Notes: generated by a model not told the origin, from the letters alone. Positions 11,468 to 23,383 are shown, numbered from the stretch's first letter. The stretch: DNA of 64,000 nucleotides from Chiridota heheva (GCA_020152595.1 JAIGNY010000732.1:62001-126000); one strand, 5' to 3'. Translations and numbers: made by a program.

Positions 11468-13257
11468 CAGGGGTCGAATTTTAAATTTTCACCACTGTTC
11501 CGTGAAACAGTGCTTTCTTAAAAAATACTATTCTGGATCAAATTTCACTGTTCCAACATTTTCGTCAATAATACGCAAATTCCTTGCTTTAAATTGGACT
11601 TAATATACACCTTTTTGGTTATAACATACCTGTAAGAGAAACAAGAAATAAATAATAGTCATAAGGCTGCTGCGTAAATTCGAAATTCTAAACCATGATA
11701 GTTGTATTAGTTAACACATGCAAACACAGTATCAGGGATGTGAGTGAGACATAAAAATTACTTTCAAGATTATGAATATGTAGCACAAACTATTACATCT
11801 TTGGCAAACAGCGTGGGAGGGGGGTGGAATTTCTGGGAAAAAATATTTTCCAAACAAAGAAAAAAACTTAAGGGCATTAGGGAGAAAAATGAATTCGCTT
11901 TTAACAAAAGTTATGAGCTGTTTTGTATCAGTTTTAATGTGTGGGTGAATGGGTAATTCTAACCTCTTCTGGCCGATTATAAAAGTTATACGAGAGACAA
12001 AGTCAATTTTTATACCACACCTCGTGGTGGGAACTTACTGTATATTATCAAAAATAAAAAAACAAATGAGTCACACAGAAAGTTCATCTTAACAAGGTCT
12101 TGCATCCCATTACAATAATTTCTGGGAATTATCACGCACGTTTTGTCATGCACGCATTGTTTCTAATGATTTATTCTACATATGGAGCACTTTTCAAGCA
12201 AGCATTAATATATACAGATATAATCTCTGTTAGTAAATAAATCCCCAATTAAGCTTAGCCCAGGGGCCTGGGAGCTGTTATTTCGACAGTTCCGTGATAA
12301 GCCTGCAGGAAACTGTTCCCCAGGTAGTACATACGTACTGAAATGCTTTCCACGTGGAACATGTACTGACATATTTTTAGAGCTGTAAACATTTAGGGAT
12401 TTTATTAAACGTGTACATGTCAAAAAGGCAAGGGTGAATAGTTTACATGCCTTTAGTACCGTGATTTTACCAAAATTGTTTAAATTTACAATGCTAAGTA
12501 AAAAATTGTGCAACCATGCACAGTATGGCAAACGTATTGACCCCATAGCCCAAATAGAAGCTGGATTTTTGCTTTCCAAATCGTGAAAAGTGCATTTCTA
12601 TGAAAATAAGCATGAAAAGAACAGAAAAATTCCCTCTAATGTCATTTAATCTGTACTACTTTTAGTGAAAATCTTGGATACTGTGATACCTTGGTGCCTC
12701 ACCATAATCAATTTCAAAACTACGCCCCACCCCGGAAATACAATTCATCAGTCTTTTTATAAAATGGCTGCAACCTTTGTGAAGCTGCAGAATTTCAGCT
12801 CTGCTGAAACCTTTTTTTGTTCGTTTGTATTTGGCAATATTTTTCCTTTCTTGCAAAATTTATTTGACTCATCAGGTAATGTTTACATGTAAATGTACTG
12901 ATTGCCACGATTAAAGAATTTTCACTGTGTATTTTGTCGTCAATTTTACAGCTTGTAAAAACGGGTCTTGACAGTGAGTTATTTTATTGTTTACCATAGT
13001 TTCAGCGGCCCATCTATGATCGATTGTGCTGGAAATTGCAGGAAAAGAAAGGTTTCTATACTTAAACAAATATTTGTTACGGGGGATTTTACTCTTAAAA
13101 TACGTTTTATGAGCAGAAAACAATACATTGCAGGATGTTGATGTTATATGTTTGACAAAAAAAAATGTTCCACAAAACAGTGATATTTGAAAATCACTGT
13201 TCCTGCTTAAAAAGCACTGTTCTCAGACCAGCGGAACAGCAGAAATTTCATCCCCTG
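11468..13257. mobile_element. 1.79-kb TIR element, hAT-like ends
   Basis: The left end starts CAGGGG and the right end finishes CCCCTG. Long, imperfect terminal inverted repeats share ordered blocks (GAATTT, CTGTTCCG, ACAGTGCTTT, then TCACTGTT and AACATTTT), giving arms of roughly 130 bp. The element is flanked by an exact 5-bp direct duplication, CCTTG at 11463-11467 and 13258-13262. No open frame inside resembles a transposase (the longest, 12205-12579 minus, 124 codons, has no known motif), so it appears non-autonomous. CAGGGG termini are typical of hAT elements, which usually make 8-bp duplications; the 5-bp duplication makes the superfamily uncertain. Confidence 0.8.
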
Positions 13258-13278
13258 CCTTGATGCAGATGGGATTTA

Positions 13279-13480
13279 TTAAAGGAGACACAAAGTCTGA
13301 CATAATCTTTATTTCAAATGATAGAATTTGAAATAACATATCTTCTGACCAAGTTTTCATACTGTACCTCCAGAAGCAATCAGAAGATAGTTTTTGTAAA
13401 CTTTAATGCTACTAACTATGAGAGCTGCCATTTTGTTTTCAAAACATGCAGAAAATGATGTCATCAGCCCAGCAATTATC
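13279..13480 (+). mobile_element. TTAAAGGAGAC MITE, copy 1 (truncated)
   Basis: Starts TTAAAGGAGACACAAAGTCT and shares with copies 2-4 the order ATGATAGA, then GCTGCCATTTTGTT. The right terminal repeat is missing; the copy fades near 13480, next to a minisatellite. Confidence 0.7.
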
Positions 13481-13632
13481 AGCCCAGCAGGATGTTGGAA
13501 TGCCTTGTATTTCTCAAGGTAGTTATTGGGGGCAAGAAGGAATTTAAGGTGGGTTGCTGTGTAAGAGGTCAGAGAGGTGGGGGATGTATAGAAACAACTA
13601 TTTTGACAGCGAGGTGGTCATTGCAATTGTTG

Positions 13633-14345
13633 CATGGAGGTGGGATGATCCACTTAAAAGGTGGTGTAGGTCACCTAGAGTGGGTGAGCCACTTAGGTGG
13701 GGTGAGCCATTTGCTGTAGAAGTGGGGATGGGCCACTTAAAGGTGGGGTGAGCCACATAGCAGTGGGGTGAGCCATGTAGCGGTGGGGTGAGCCACTTAC
13801 TGTACAGGTTGGGTGAGCCACTTAGAGGTGGGATGAGCCACTAGCTGTAGAAGTGGGGATGGGCCACTTAAAGGTGGGGTGAGCCACATAGCAGTGGGGT
13901 GAGCCACATAGCAGTGGGGTGAGCCACTTACTGTACAGGTGGGGTAAGCCACTTAGAGGTGGGGTGAGCCATGTAGCGGTTTGAGCCACTTACTGTACAG
14001 GTGGGGTAAGCCACTTAGAGGTGGGGTGAGCCATGTAGCGGTTTGAGCCACTTACTGTACAGGTGGGGTAAGCCAGATAGAGGTGGGGTAAGCCACTCAG
14101 CGCGGTGGGATGAGCCACTTTAGAGGTGGGAATGAGCCACTTTAGAGGTGGGGATGAGCCAGTTAGAAGTGGGAATGAGCCAGTAAGAGGTGGGAATGAG
14201 CCAGTTAGAAGTGGGAATGAGCCAGTTAGAGGTGGGGATGGGCCACTTAGAGGTGGGGGGGTGGGCCACTTATGAGGTGGGGATAAGCCACTTAGTGGGT
14301 GTGAGCTACTTATGAAATGGGGTGAGCCACTTAAGAGGTGGGGGT
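13633..14345. repeat. GGTGGGGTGAGCC minisatellite
   Basis: Variable-length units around GGTGGGGTGAGCCACTTA (18 bp) with composite units such as TTACTGTACAGGTGGGGTAA. A longer composite block recurs around 13975-14065. The plus strand is G-rich with many GGTGGGG runs. No coding role. Confidence 0.9.
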
Positions 14346-14349
14346 GTGA

Positions 14350-15284
14350 GAAGTGGATGTGATCTTTTATATCTATGGATGGGGTTTAAATCTACTTCTC
14401 ATGAAAAAGACATTATATCACATTCTGCATGAATCCAATCAGTTAGTCTTCAGCTTGCAATTGATCACTATAACAGCAGAAAGATGAAGTTCAATTTCTT
14501 TCAATTTCCTAATCAATTTTAAATCAAACAAATGAGAAATATAAAGAAACTATGATAACTTTTACTGCTGAAAGATTTCTGATATTACACTTTTTAGAAA
14601 CTTTTCTTTAAGGTTAAAAAATCATTACCATATCTCCTTTTCTTTACTTGTCATTTTGACATTTTATTGTGATCTGTAATATTTTTGAGCATTTAAACTG
14701 GTACAATTTGACAACTTTTTGCCCATTTCAAATGACATAATGTAAAGGAAACATTAGCTACACACTTTTTAAATCTAGTGAAAATAACAAAAACGTTCCA
14801 ATATTTTATTTTTTATTTACCATTTCAATTAATAATAATAATAATATAATTCTTATACATTTATGTTGTCTATTGCGGTTTAACAGTACTACAATAGTTA
14901 CAGTCAAATGCGCCAAGAGGTTATAATAAAATTATGGTGCTAGAATTAAATTAGTACTGTCACGACATGGCTCTATTACGTATTGATTATTGTGGATAAA
15001 ACTATTGATATATTGGTATATTCGCGATACTTTTTAAGAAAACTGACTCACCATACAAATTGTTAATATCACTATTACGTTACTTCTTTTATGATGAACT
15101 CAAAAAAGAATGATTTGCAGATCTAGCAGACGACATAATCATGTGACTATTACGTTCATCACAAATGTGTTTGGTAATTCAGCCAACGTGACCATGAATT
15201 ATCGAAGTGGGAGCCTGAGAGGCATGTTCTGGGCCAATTTTTTGTTCTTTTTGCCAACTTACATCGAGCGTGCCAATGTGGAGT
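14350..15284. other. Unannotated AT-rich interval
   Basis: No gene evidence. A short (AAT)n tract lies near 14830-14845. Confidence 0.4.
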
Positions 15285-15515
15285 GAAGGAGCACAATTTT
15301 TATTATTATTTTTTTTGTTTCACAATATGTTTGCATGTTTTCAATGGCCTAAATTTGACTTTTAGATTAATACCGTAATGTTATAATTGTAATTTAAGAA
15401 GTAGCCTAGCCTAGTTGTAAGAAAATTTCTTAATGGGTATTAGTTTTTGGTATCGCGATATGTGTTGAGAGGCATATTTCATGTTGTAAGAAAAGAGATA
15501 TCGCAAAAATTTTAG
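15285..15515 (+). repeat. Dispersed repeat Z, copy 1
   Basis: Matches 32105-32335 in the same orientation over about 230 bp. Shared blocks include TTGACTTTTAGATT, AGCCTAGTTGT, GAAAATTTCTTAATG and AGAGGCATATTTCATGT. The other copy directly follows a Gypsy pol relic, so this could be part of that element's 3' region or LTR. No second copy lies 5' of the pol relic to confirm an LTR. Confidence 0.75.
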
Positions 15516-15529
15516 AAGGGGAAAAAGGG

Positions 15530-16725
15530 TAGAGAGGAGGAGAAAGGAATAGTAAAGGGAGGAAGATGAGAGGGATGGGAGGATGAGAGGATGGGAGAAT
15601 GGGAGGGATGGGAGGATGGGAGGAAGATGAGAAGGATGGGAGGGATGGAAGGGATAGGAGGATGGGAGGAAGATGGGAGGATGGGAGGGATAGGAGGGAT
15701 GGGAGGATGGGAGGAAGATGGGAGGGATGGGAGGAAGATGAGAAGGATGGGAGGATGGAAAGGATGGAAGGGATGGGAGGGATGGGAGGATGGGAGGGAT
15801 AGGAGGGATGGGAAGAAGATGGGAGGGATAGGAGGGATGGGAGGAAGATGGGAGGGATGAGAGGGATGGGAGGGATAGGAGGATGGAGGGATAGGAGGGA
15901 TGGGAGGATGGGAGGAAGATGGGAGGGAGATGGGAGGATGGGAGGGATAGGAGGGATGGAAGGATGGGAGGGATAGGATGAAGATGAGAGGGATGGAAGG
16001 ATGGGAGGGATGGGAGGAAGATGGGAGGATGGGAGAAAGATGCATGGGAGGATAGGAGGATGGGAGAATGGGAGGGATGAGAAGATGGGATGATGGAGGA
16101 TGAGAGGGATGGGAGGAACATGGGAGGAAGATGAGAGGGATGGGAGGTATGGGAGGGATAGAATGGATGGGAGGGATGGGAGGAAGATGGGAGGAAGATG
16201 AGAGGGATGGGAGGGATAGAAGGGATGGGAGGATGGGAGGGATGGGAGGAAGATGAGAGGGATGGGATGGAGGGATGGGAGGAAGATGGGAGGGATGGGA
16301 GGAAGATGAGAGGGATGGGAGGATGAAGGAAGATGGGAGGATGGGAGGAATGGGAGGAAGATGAGAGGGATGGGAGGATGGGAGGGATGGGAGGAAGATG
16401 AGAGGATGGGAGGGATGGGAGGAAGATGAGAGGATGGGAGGATGGGAGGGATGGGAGGGATAGAAGGGATGGGGGATAGAAGGGATGGGAGGGATAGAAG
16501 GGATGGGAGGAAGGTGGGAGGGATGGGAGGAAGATGAGAGGGATGGGAGGGATGGGAGGGATGGGAGGAAGATGAGAGGATGGGAGGATGGGAGGATGGG
16601 AGGGGAAGGGATGGGAGGGATGGGAGGGATAGAAGGGATGGGAGGAGAAGGGATGGGAGGGATGGGAGGAAGATGGGAGGAAGATGAGAGGGATGGGAGG
16701 GATGGGAGGATGGTGCAAAGAATGA
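15530..16725. repeat. Polypurine-rich GGGAGGAT minisatellite
   Basis: About 1.1 kb of units built from GGGAGGGAT, GGGAGGAT and GGGAGGAAGATGAGA. The plus strand consists of G, A and the T of GAT, so stops are nearly absent in all three minus frames (435, 444 and 426 codons open). The translations are only Ser, His, Pro, Ile, Leu and Phe, so they are compositional artefacts. Purine-strand asymmetry could favour triplex or G-quadruplex formation. Confidence 0.95.
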
Positions 16726-16789
16726 GAATGGTAGAATGAGAATGGTAGAATGAGAACTTATCAATCAATTTATAAGGCAAGGTGATATA

Positions 16790-17999
16790 CAAATTTGTCT
16801 GATGTCTATTTTGTTGTGAAAAGCTTGTTTATCACATACTACAAAAAGAGAGTACCTGATTTTGACAACAGGTTTTAGGATCCAAAAATATCTAGGTGTA
16901 GAAGACTTGGACAATCTCAGAAAATGTTATTTTTAAATTTAAAGACTCTTATATGGTCAATTATGTGTGACGGGTGATACGATTCAGAAGCAATTTCTGA
17001 ACTTCAGAATAATTTCTCTCAAATACTAACTCTTATTATCCCAATGCAGTACCATCCATGGGTATATCATATAAGCTTCTACTTAACTAAAGGAAACGGT
17101 CAGACAAATGCTACAATAGATGAGACTGAGACAAGCAAACATGCATGACGGGTGTTACATAAAGACAAACTAAGTTTTTCAAATTTGATGAATACATGTA
17201 AAACTCTGTGATATTTGAAGAGCAATGAGTAACTTTTAATCATTAAATATAAGTTGGAACTTCATTCTAATATTATAAAACCTAAGGAATTCAGCAATGT
17301 GTAAGACTTTGGCACTAAAATAATCTGTGTGATAAATGTTACATTATACTGTATGTGATGGGTTTCACGGTGTCTGAAATTTTATTGTTCAGTTTTGATT
17401 TTTGCCCTTTAAACAATTGGAATAATCTATTTTGAATGTATTTTGATCTCTGTTGCACAAAATAAGCGTTGAATTCAAGTAAAACAGTATGAAAATACAG
17501 AGGATCCAATGTATATATCTTTTGGGAAATGACATCACTCAAGGTAACGACAACGTATTCTGGAAGGTGTTGTCACACCTCACTATGGTGTTCACACACT
17601 GCACTGTATGTACTGCACTTTCAACATTTTACAGTAGTACCTAAAACAAGGTTTAAATGACAGAAATGCCTATTCTGATAAGAATATACTTTAAAATTAC
17701 ATCATTCCTAAAATCAAGGATGTCGTTTACCTTTTTTGTAGTGCATGATGCATTTTTTACTTTATACGTTAAACACCCGTCACATGATTTGTGACGGTGT
17801 TACACATTTTGTTTTGTACCAGAGGTTTGTAAATGTAGGTCATTTCATGACAGGATCAAATTGACATAAAGATATCAATCTGAACAAGGTACATTTGCAG
17901 TATAATTTGTATGCACCATCCCTGGAGAGAGCTACACCAATTTTACTTTAAACATGTGACGGGTGTTACAGTGGCAATTCCCCAAACCTTTGCCTTAGT
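16790..17999. repeat. Region with recurrent TGACGGGTGTTACA motif, left part
   Basis: The motif or close variants occur near 16968, 17146, 17356, 17772 (inverted), 17796 and 17955. At 17770-17798 an inverted and a direct copy form a hairpin (ACACCCGTCACA, TGATT, TGTGACGGTGT). The 17780-17990 segment aligns by eye with 19345-19560, sharing GATATCA.TCTGAA, a CATC..T motif and the final motif. It is probably an old repeat family; its class is unknown. Confidence 0.55.
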
Positions 18000-18127
18000 A
18001 GGAATCTATATAGCGCCACCGCTAGTATCAAAATAATCAGCAGCACTGTACAAACATACACTATATACATAGAAATTATACACATCCACGCACAACTACA
18101 AATATATGAACAAAGATGAAATCAAGA

Positions 18128-19212
18128 ACTACTGTATATAGCACAAAGTAAATAAATGAGTTTTCTTTTTTGAATAATTTTATTGGTTGTGTTCTAAGAT
18201 TTAATGGAAGCGAATTCCAGAGAAATGGGGCAACATGGGAGAATGACCAGGGTCCTATTGTGTTTGATTTGGTGCCTGGTATTTTATATTTGTTTTGGTT
18301 TGAAGATCTCAGTTCTAGAGGGGTGTCTGTTATCAAATGGTCATTAATATAAGATGGCGCCAAACCTACTCTAGCTTTGAAGGTTACACAGACCCCTAGC
18401 TTTGCTGTTTCACAGGGTGGCCCACCCTGTCCCTCTATGAGTCCGCCCTGCCCCCTGGGGGTATGCCCTGCCCCTCATGAGAAAAACTGTTTTTTTTGTT
18501 GATTTTTAAGATTTAATTTTGTTTTAACTTAATAATCTTAATTAGCCTCATAAATGAAATACCTTATATGGATACAGAACAGAATGATAGCATAGTAAGC
18601 AATTGTCCATTTGGCTAATGACTGGTCCTTATCAGTCACAATAGCTTCATTCTGAGATGTATCATTATACTGTAGCTAAAATCCCAGAGCTTATTCACCA
18701 GGGATTAAGCCTTAAGGAGGGCCCTGGACTCCACGCCGAAAAGATGCAGTGCTTCGCTTGTGCATTAATGTGCCCCTCACAAGTCTAGCACCTGCCCCTT
18801 TTTAAATCAAGCTAGGGGTCTGAGGTAAGTAAAATGATATTAAAGTTAATTCTTTGTTCGACCTTGAGCAGTGCAAATCTTTAAGCATGGGTGTTATGTG
18901 CTGCAATCTTTTGGTATTAGTGATTAACCTAGCAGCAGCATTTTAAACGTGTTGAAGTTTTTGTAGCTGATATTTTCGGATTCTGAATAGTATGCTATTA
19001 CAATAGTCTAAATGGGATGTTACAAATGTGTGAATTAATTTAACAAGGGACTTTTCATTTACTTTTATTTTGTCATAAATTTTCAATTCCTGTGTAAGCA
19101 TCCATGTTTTTATATCAGCAATGCACAAAATCATAGCTTGAACTGCAAGCAATTCATTCTCAGTTGTACCAGGTTTGAGGGATAAATACAATTGATATAA
19201 TCGGAACATCAA
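18128..19212 (-). mobile_element. LINE 3' fragment, internally deleted, with insertion
   Basis: Minus-strand translation contains, in order, DIKTWM.TQELK (downstream of the RT catalytic core in CR1/L2-type ORF2), LVKLIHTFVTSHLDYCNS, a QNAAARLI-like block with a stop at its first residue, HITPMLKDLH, then after an insertion VTFKARVGLAPSYINDHL and LWNSLPLNLRTQP. These are C-terminal blocks of a CR1/L2-group LINE. The catalytic core and the piece between DIKTWM and LVKLIH are missing. A 434-bp element (18389-18822) interrupts it. Confidence 0.85.
18389..18822. mobile_element. 434-bp hAT-like element inside LINE
   Basis: Terminal inverted repeats CAGACCCCTAGCTTTG at the left and CAAGCTAGGGGTCTG at the right. 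The flanks AGGTTACA (left) and AGGTAAGT (right) agree at 5 of 8 positions, compatible with an old 8-bp target duplication. Removing the insert and one flank brings the LINE reading frame back together (L-T-F-K-A-R-V-G), which independently supports the boundaries. No transposase frame; the interior is C-rich around 18415-18475. Confidence 0.8.
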
Positions 19213-19339
19213 GTAACAATTTAAATCCTAAACACAAGGTTTTAAAGGCTATAACTATAAATTAATGTATGTATCTTTGTAAATCTTCTTAGGTTTTAAA
19301 TGCCATTTACTTTTCTGGTATTATATATACTGTATTTTT

Positions 19340-19560
19340 TTACAATGTATGTAACACCCGTAACAAATTGTTACATGTTTTGTCTTACCATATGTTGGGA
19401 AATAGAAGAAATTGATTTATTGGGTACCACTGATATATAGATATCAGTCTGAATGAAGAGGATTTGAAACATATTTTTTATATTTCATCTCTATATAGAG
19501 TTATAGAAACTTTTCTGAAAAAGCATGACGGGTGTAACACTGACAATTTCTTAAATATTG
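19340..19560. repeat. TGACGGGTGTTACA motif region, right part
   Basis: Starts with the inverted motif GTAACACCCGTAAC near 19350 and ends with ATGACGGGTGTAACAC near 19525. Internal blocks match 17780-17990. The LINE fragment at 18128-19212 probably split a once-continuous region. Confidence 0.55.
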
Positions 19561-20117
19561 CTTCAAAAAATCCGGTCATTGAGTCTACGAACTGCATAAA
19601 TATGTATATTATATGCATGCATCAGGAAAAGCAAGTACATGCCTTTCCCACTAAAACACATTCAATCTAAAAAGTTAGCACACCATGACAAAAAATATTA
19701 ATGAAACTTTGGCAAAAAATGATCTCAAAAAATCACCATTTGTATTGCATGGTACAGATGGTATTGCAACACTGTACCTTATAGAGGGCAGTGTTTATTT
19801 TGCATAAATACTTTAAAAACTTTAAAAAAATTCTTTGATCATAAAAATTCACATTATATTAGTGGATACTATAAAAGCAATTAATCTACTCCATCAAATT
19901 ATTTTCAATTTTCATGCTTTATGTCCCTATTTCTGTGGAATTGACCATACTCAAGATATTTCTCTTGCAGCTGTCCAGATACTGTACCTTACAAGAATTT
20001 AAGCTCACTCTAGCTGGGCCATTAGCTCATCAAGATTGATGTTAGCTCGTACGAGCTCGTCATTAGCTGACACTTGCTTGCAGCAAGCTTGTGATAGCCT
20101 CAAAGAAGTCGTTTTTG
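19561..20117. other. Unannotated interval
   Basis: No gene evidence. Alternating CTCGTACGAGCTCG-like words near 20045-20060 are locally palindromic. Confidence 0.35.
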
Positions 20118-21720
20118 TTTTGTAAGCTCATAAAGGTTTTAATTGCAATCTCATTTCAAGATGGCGACTTCATAAAGGTTCCAATTGCAAGCACATTTCA
20201 AATGGTGACTTCATAAAGGTTTCAATTGCAAGCTCATTTCAAGATGGCAACTTCATAAAGGTTTCAATTGCAAGCTCATTTCAAGATGGCGACTTAATAA
20301 AGGTTTCAATTGGAAGCTCATTTCAAGATAGCGACTTCATAAATATTTGAATTGCGAGCTCAATTCAAGATGGCGACTTCATAAAGGTTTCAATTGCAAG
20401 CTCATTTAAAGATGCATGGCAACTTCATAAAGGTTCCAATTGCCAGCTCATTTCAAGATGGCGTCTTCATAAAGGTTTCAATTGTGAGCTTATTTCAAGA
20501 TGGCGACTTCATAAAGGTTTCAATTGCTAGCTCATTTCAAGATGGCGACTTCATAAAGGTTCCAATTGCAAGCTCATTTCAAGATGGCGACTTCATAAAG
20601 GTTCCAATTGTGAGATCATTTTAAGATGGTGACTTCATAAAGGTTCCAATTGTTAGATCATTTGAAGACGGTGACTTCATATAAGCTCCAATTGCGAGCT
20701 CATTTTAAGATGTTGACTTCATAAAGGCTCCAATTGCGGGCTCATTTCAAGATGGCGACTTCATAAAGGTTCCAATTGCAAGCTCATTTCAAGATGGCGA
20801 CTTCATAAAGGTTCCAATTGTGAGATCATTTTAAGATGGTGACTTCATAAAAGTTCCAATTGTAAGATCATTTGAAGACGGTGACTTCAAATAGGCTCCA
20901 ATTGCGAGCTCATTTCAAGATGTTGACTTCATAAAGGCTCCAATTGCGGGCTCATTTCAAGATGGCGACTTCATAAAGGTTCCAATTGTGAGATCATTTC
21001 AAGATGGCGACTTAATAAAGGTTTCAATTGTGAGATCATTTCAAGATGGTGACTTCATGAAGGTTCCAATTGTGAGCTCATTTGAAGATGGTGACTTCAT
21101 AAAGGCTCCAATTGCTAGCTCATTTCAAGATGGCGACTTCATAAAGGCTTCAATTGCTAGCTCATTTCAAAATAGCGACTTCATAAAGGCTCCAATTGCT
21201 AGCTCATTTCAAGATGGCGACCTTATAAAGGTTTCTATTGTAAGCTTATTTCAAGATGGTGACTTCATAAAGGCTCCAATTGCTAGCTCATTTCAAGATG
21301 GCGACTTCATAAAGGCTTCAAGGTTCATTTCAAAATAGCGACTTCATAAAGGCACATTTCAAGCTCAGGTTTCAGTTGTGAGCTCATTTCAAGATGGTGA
21401 CTTCATAAAGGCTCCAATTGCTAGCTCATTTCAAGATGGCGACTTCATAAAGGTTTCAATTGTGAGCTCATTTCAAGATGGCGACTTCATAAAGGTTTCA
21501 ATTGCTAGCTCATTTCAAGATGGCAACTTCATAAAGGTTTCAATTGCAAGCTCAATTCATGATAGCGACTTCATAAAGGTTCCAATTGCTAGCTCATTTC
21601 AAGATGGCGACTTTATAAAGGTCTCAATTGCAAGCTCATTTCAAGATGGCGACTTCATAAGGTTCCAATTACTAATTAATTTCAAGATAGCGACTTCATA
21701 AAAGTATCAATAGTGAGCTC
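20118..21720. repeat. 42-bp minisatellite
   Basis: About 38 copies of a 42-bp unit: TTTCAAGATGGCGACTTCAT, AAAGGTTCCAATTG, then CAAGCTCA. As 42 is divisible by three, one frame translates as 14-residue repeats such as SSFQDGDFIKVPIA, open over stretches (20394-20624, 20988-21338, 21378-21701) but stopped between them. A higher-order period of 210 bp (five units) is visible: GATCATTTGAAGACGGTGAC occurs at 20656 and 20866. No promoter, splice or start context suggests translation. Confidence 0.93.
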
Positions 21721-21724
21721 GTAG

Positions 21725-22470
21725 TAAAGTAAAAGCGACAGATGAATTTCAGAACTTTTCACCCATTCAAACAATGAAATCTCTGTATTTTAAATACATG
21801 TATATGTACTGCCCTCAGTCATGTGTTTACTCCACAGCAAAACAACAATTTCTCTTCAAATTATAAAAAGGTTTATTTCAATTTTAAATAATAATAAAGC
21901 TGGGAATAAAGATATTTTCCTCTGATATAAATTTTACTTTCTTTACAAATATAATAATTGAAAACGGATAAAGGTGGGTAAATTTTAATATTTTAGATTT
22001 CTACCTACCAAAGAGGGCAAATACAGTTTATTCCACACCTACCAAACCACTATCTATGATGTAGCACCCTCAGGAGAATTTGGTCACATGTCTGTTTTCA
22101 TACTAAACACTTAAGCAATTAAACATATTTATTAAAAACCTAACCTAGTAAGGTATTTGTTGATTTTGCTTTGGATAAATTCAGGACTTAAAACAAAGTG
22201 TTTGCTCGTTTTCATTAAATTCACAGATCAGTGTCCAATTTGCTGCAAATTTCCTATGAATAGAAAGAACAACATCTAGTGAAGAAATGATGCATGGGCC
22301 ATTCATTTTGGTATAAACAAGTTTTCAAATTTTCAAAAAAGAGCTTCTTCCTATTTTCATGATAAACCTAAAAATATAAATGAATTATTTTTACCCTAAT
22401 TATACAGTATAATCCTGCAGCTTTGAAGAGAAACAACTGTAGGTAAAAAGGTATTCTAAATATCTAAATA
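21725..22470. other. Unannotated AT-rich interval
   Basis: No gene evidence or clear repeat. Confidence 0.4.
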
Positions 22471-22473
22471 GTT

Positions 22474-22700
22474 TAAAGGAGACATAAGGTCTAATAAAAT
22501 CCTTAATTCGTATGATAGAGTATTAAAATCTAAACCAAATACCAAAATCAGCAAGTCAAAAGCTTGTTTCTATCCCAAGTTATTAATATTTCAAGTCAAC
22601 ACATGGAGGCTGCCATTTTGTTCAATTCTGTATTGAAATATTGTGCATCATGAAACTATTTCCCCAACAGGGACAACAATTATAATGTATTTCTTTATAA
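22474..22700 (+). mobile_element. TTAAAGGAGAC MITE, copy 2 (3' truncated)
   Basis: Starts TTTAAAGGAGACATAAGGTC, followed by ATGATAGAG, AAACCAAATACCAAAA and GGCTGCCATTTTGTTC in the same order as copies 3 and 4. The right third and the right terminal repeat are not recognisable. Confidence 0.75.
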
Positions 22701-23206
22701 ATTGTATTAAAGTTTTTATTCTAAAATGATGTGACACAAAGTTTTAACAACATGTTTTGATATTTCACATATATACAAAAATGTCCTTGATCCTTACAAA
22801 AGCCAAACAAATTTTCATAAACTAGAAAACTTGAGATTATAAAGACATACAAGCATTCCAACATCATAGATTTTTAAATTATGCAAAATTTGTGGCATGT
22901 GATTAGGCACACTGCTCAAAATCTGTACATAAAGTTGTATGCTAACTAGAACAATCTGATCAAATTCCTAAAAACAATTCTGCGATTACTCCCCTGCCCC
23001 AGCAACCATCTTTCTATAATCTTCGCTTAGAGTTCCATATGGAAAAGTATATAATGCCCCACAAACAGGAGGTTTTGACAGTTTTGGAGCAGTAACTGTT
23101 CTCACCCTAACAGGTTAGGGTTAACATTAGGTACATGGTTAGGCTTCTAAACCTCCCTGTATGCTGGGCAATCTATACATCCCATGATGTACCTCTCCAA
23201 TCTTAC
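22701..23206. other. Possible intron or intergenic sequence 3' of candidate exon
   Basis: No coding evidence. If the minus-strand exon at 23207-23383 is real, this would be its first downstream intron. A telomere-like patch, AGGTTAGGGTTAACATTAGG, lies near 23111-23130. Confidence 0.3.
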
Positions 23207-23383
23207 CCTTTGAATATTCTTCCTGTGTTGGGATAACCTCTCAAGGTCGGTTGGCAGCGCTACTTTGGTAAATCGGTAGATGGCAGGCTCCAACTTCTTT
23301 AATGGCTGCTTAGATGACACCGACACACTTCGTGTCATGCTCTCGGTCATGCTAGAGCTGAGAGAGTCAAAGGTCGCCATCAT
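23207..23383 (-). CDS. Candidate first coding exon, 59 codons, unknown protein
   Basis: Minus-strand frame starting MMATFDSLSSSMTES, then a basic stretch (KQPLKKLEPAIYRF) and a charged helix-like end (DLERLSQHRKNIQR). An in-frame TAG lies three codons upstream of the ATG, so the start is well bounded. After the arginine codon AGG comes GTAAGA, a near-consensus donor in phase 0 at 23206-23201. Possible acceptors for a 5'-UTR exon (TTAATAACAG or ATCTCAG) lie 60-85 bp upstream. A Ser/Thr-rich N-terminus followed by a coiled-coil-like segment resembles small adaptor proteins, but I do not recognise the family. No next exon is identified. It is the best host-gene candidate in the window. Confidence 0.45.

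Noticed and set aside
15411..16792. Three overlapping minus-strand open frames of 426-444 codons
   Set aside because: All three frames are open only because the polypurine array lacks T-containing stop complements. Translations are Ser/His/Pro/Ile/Leu repeats with no domain.
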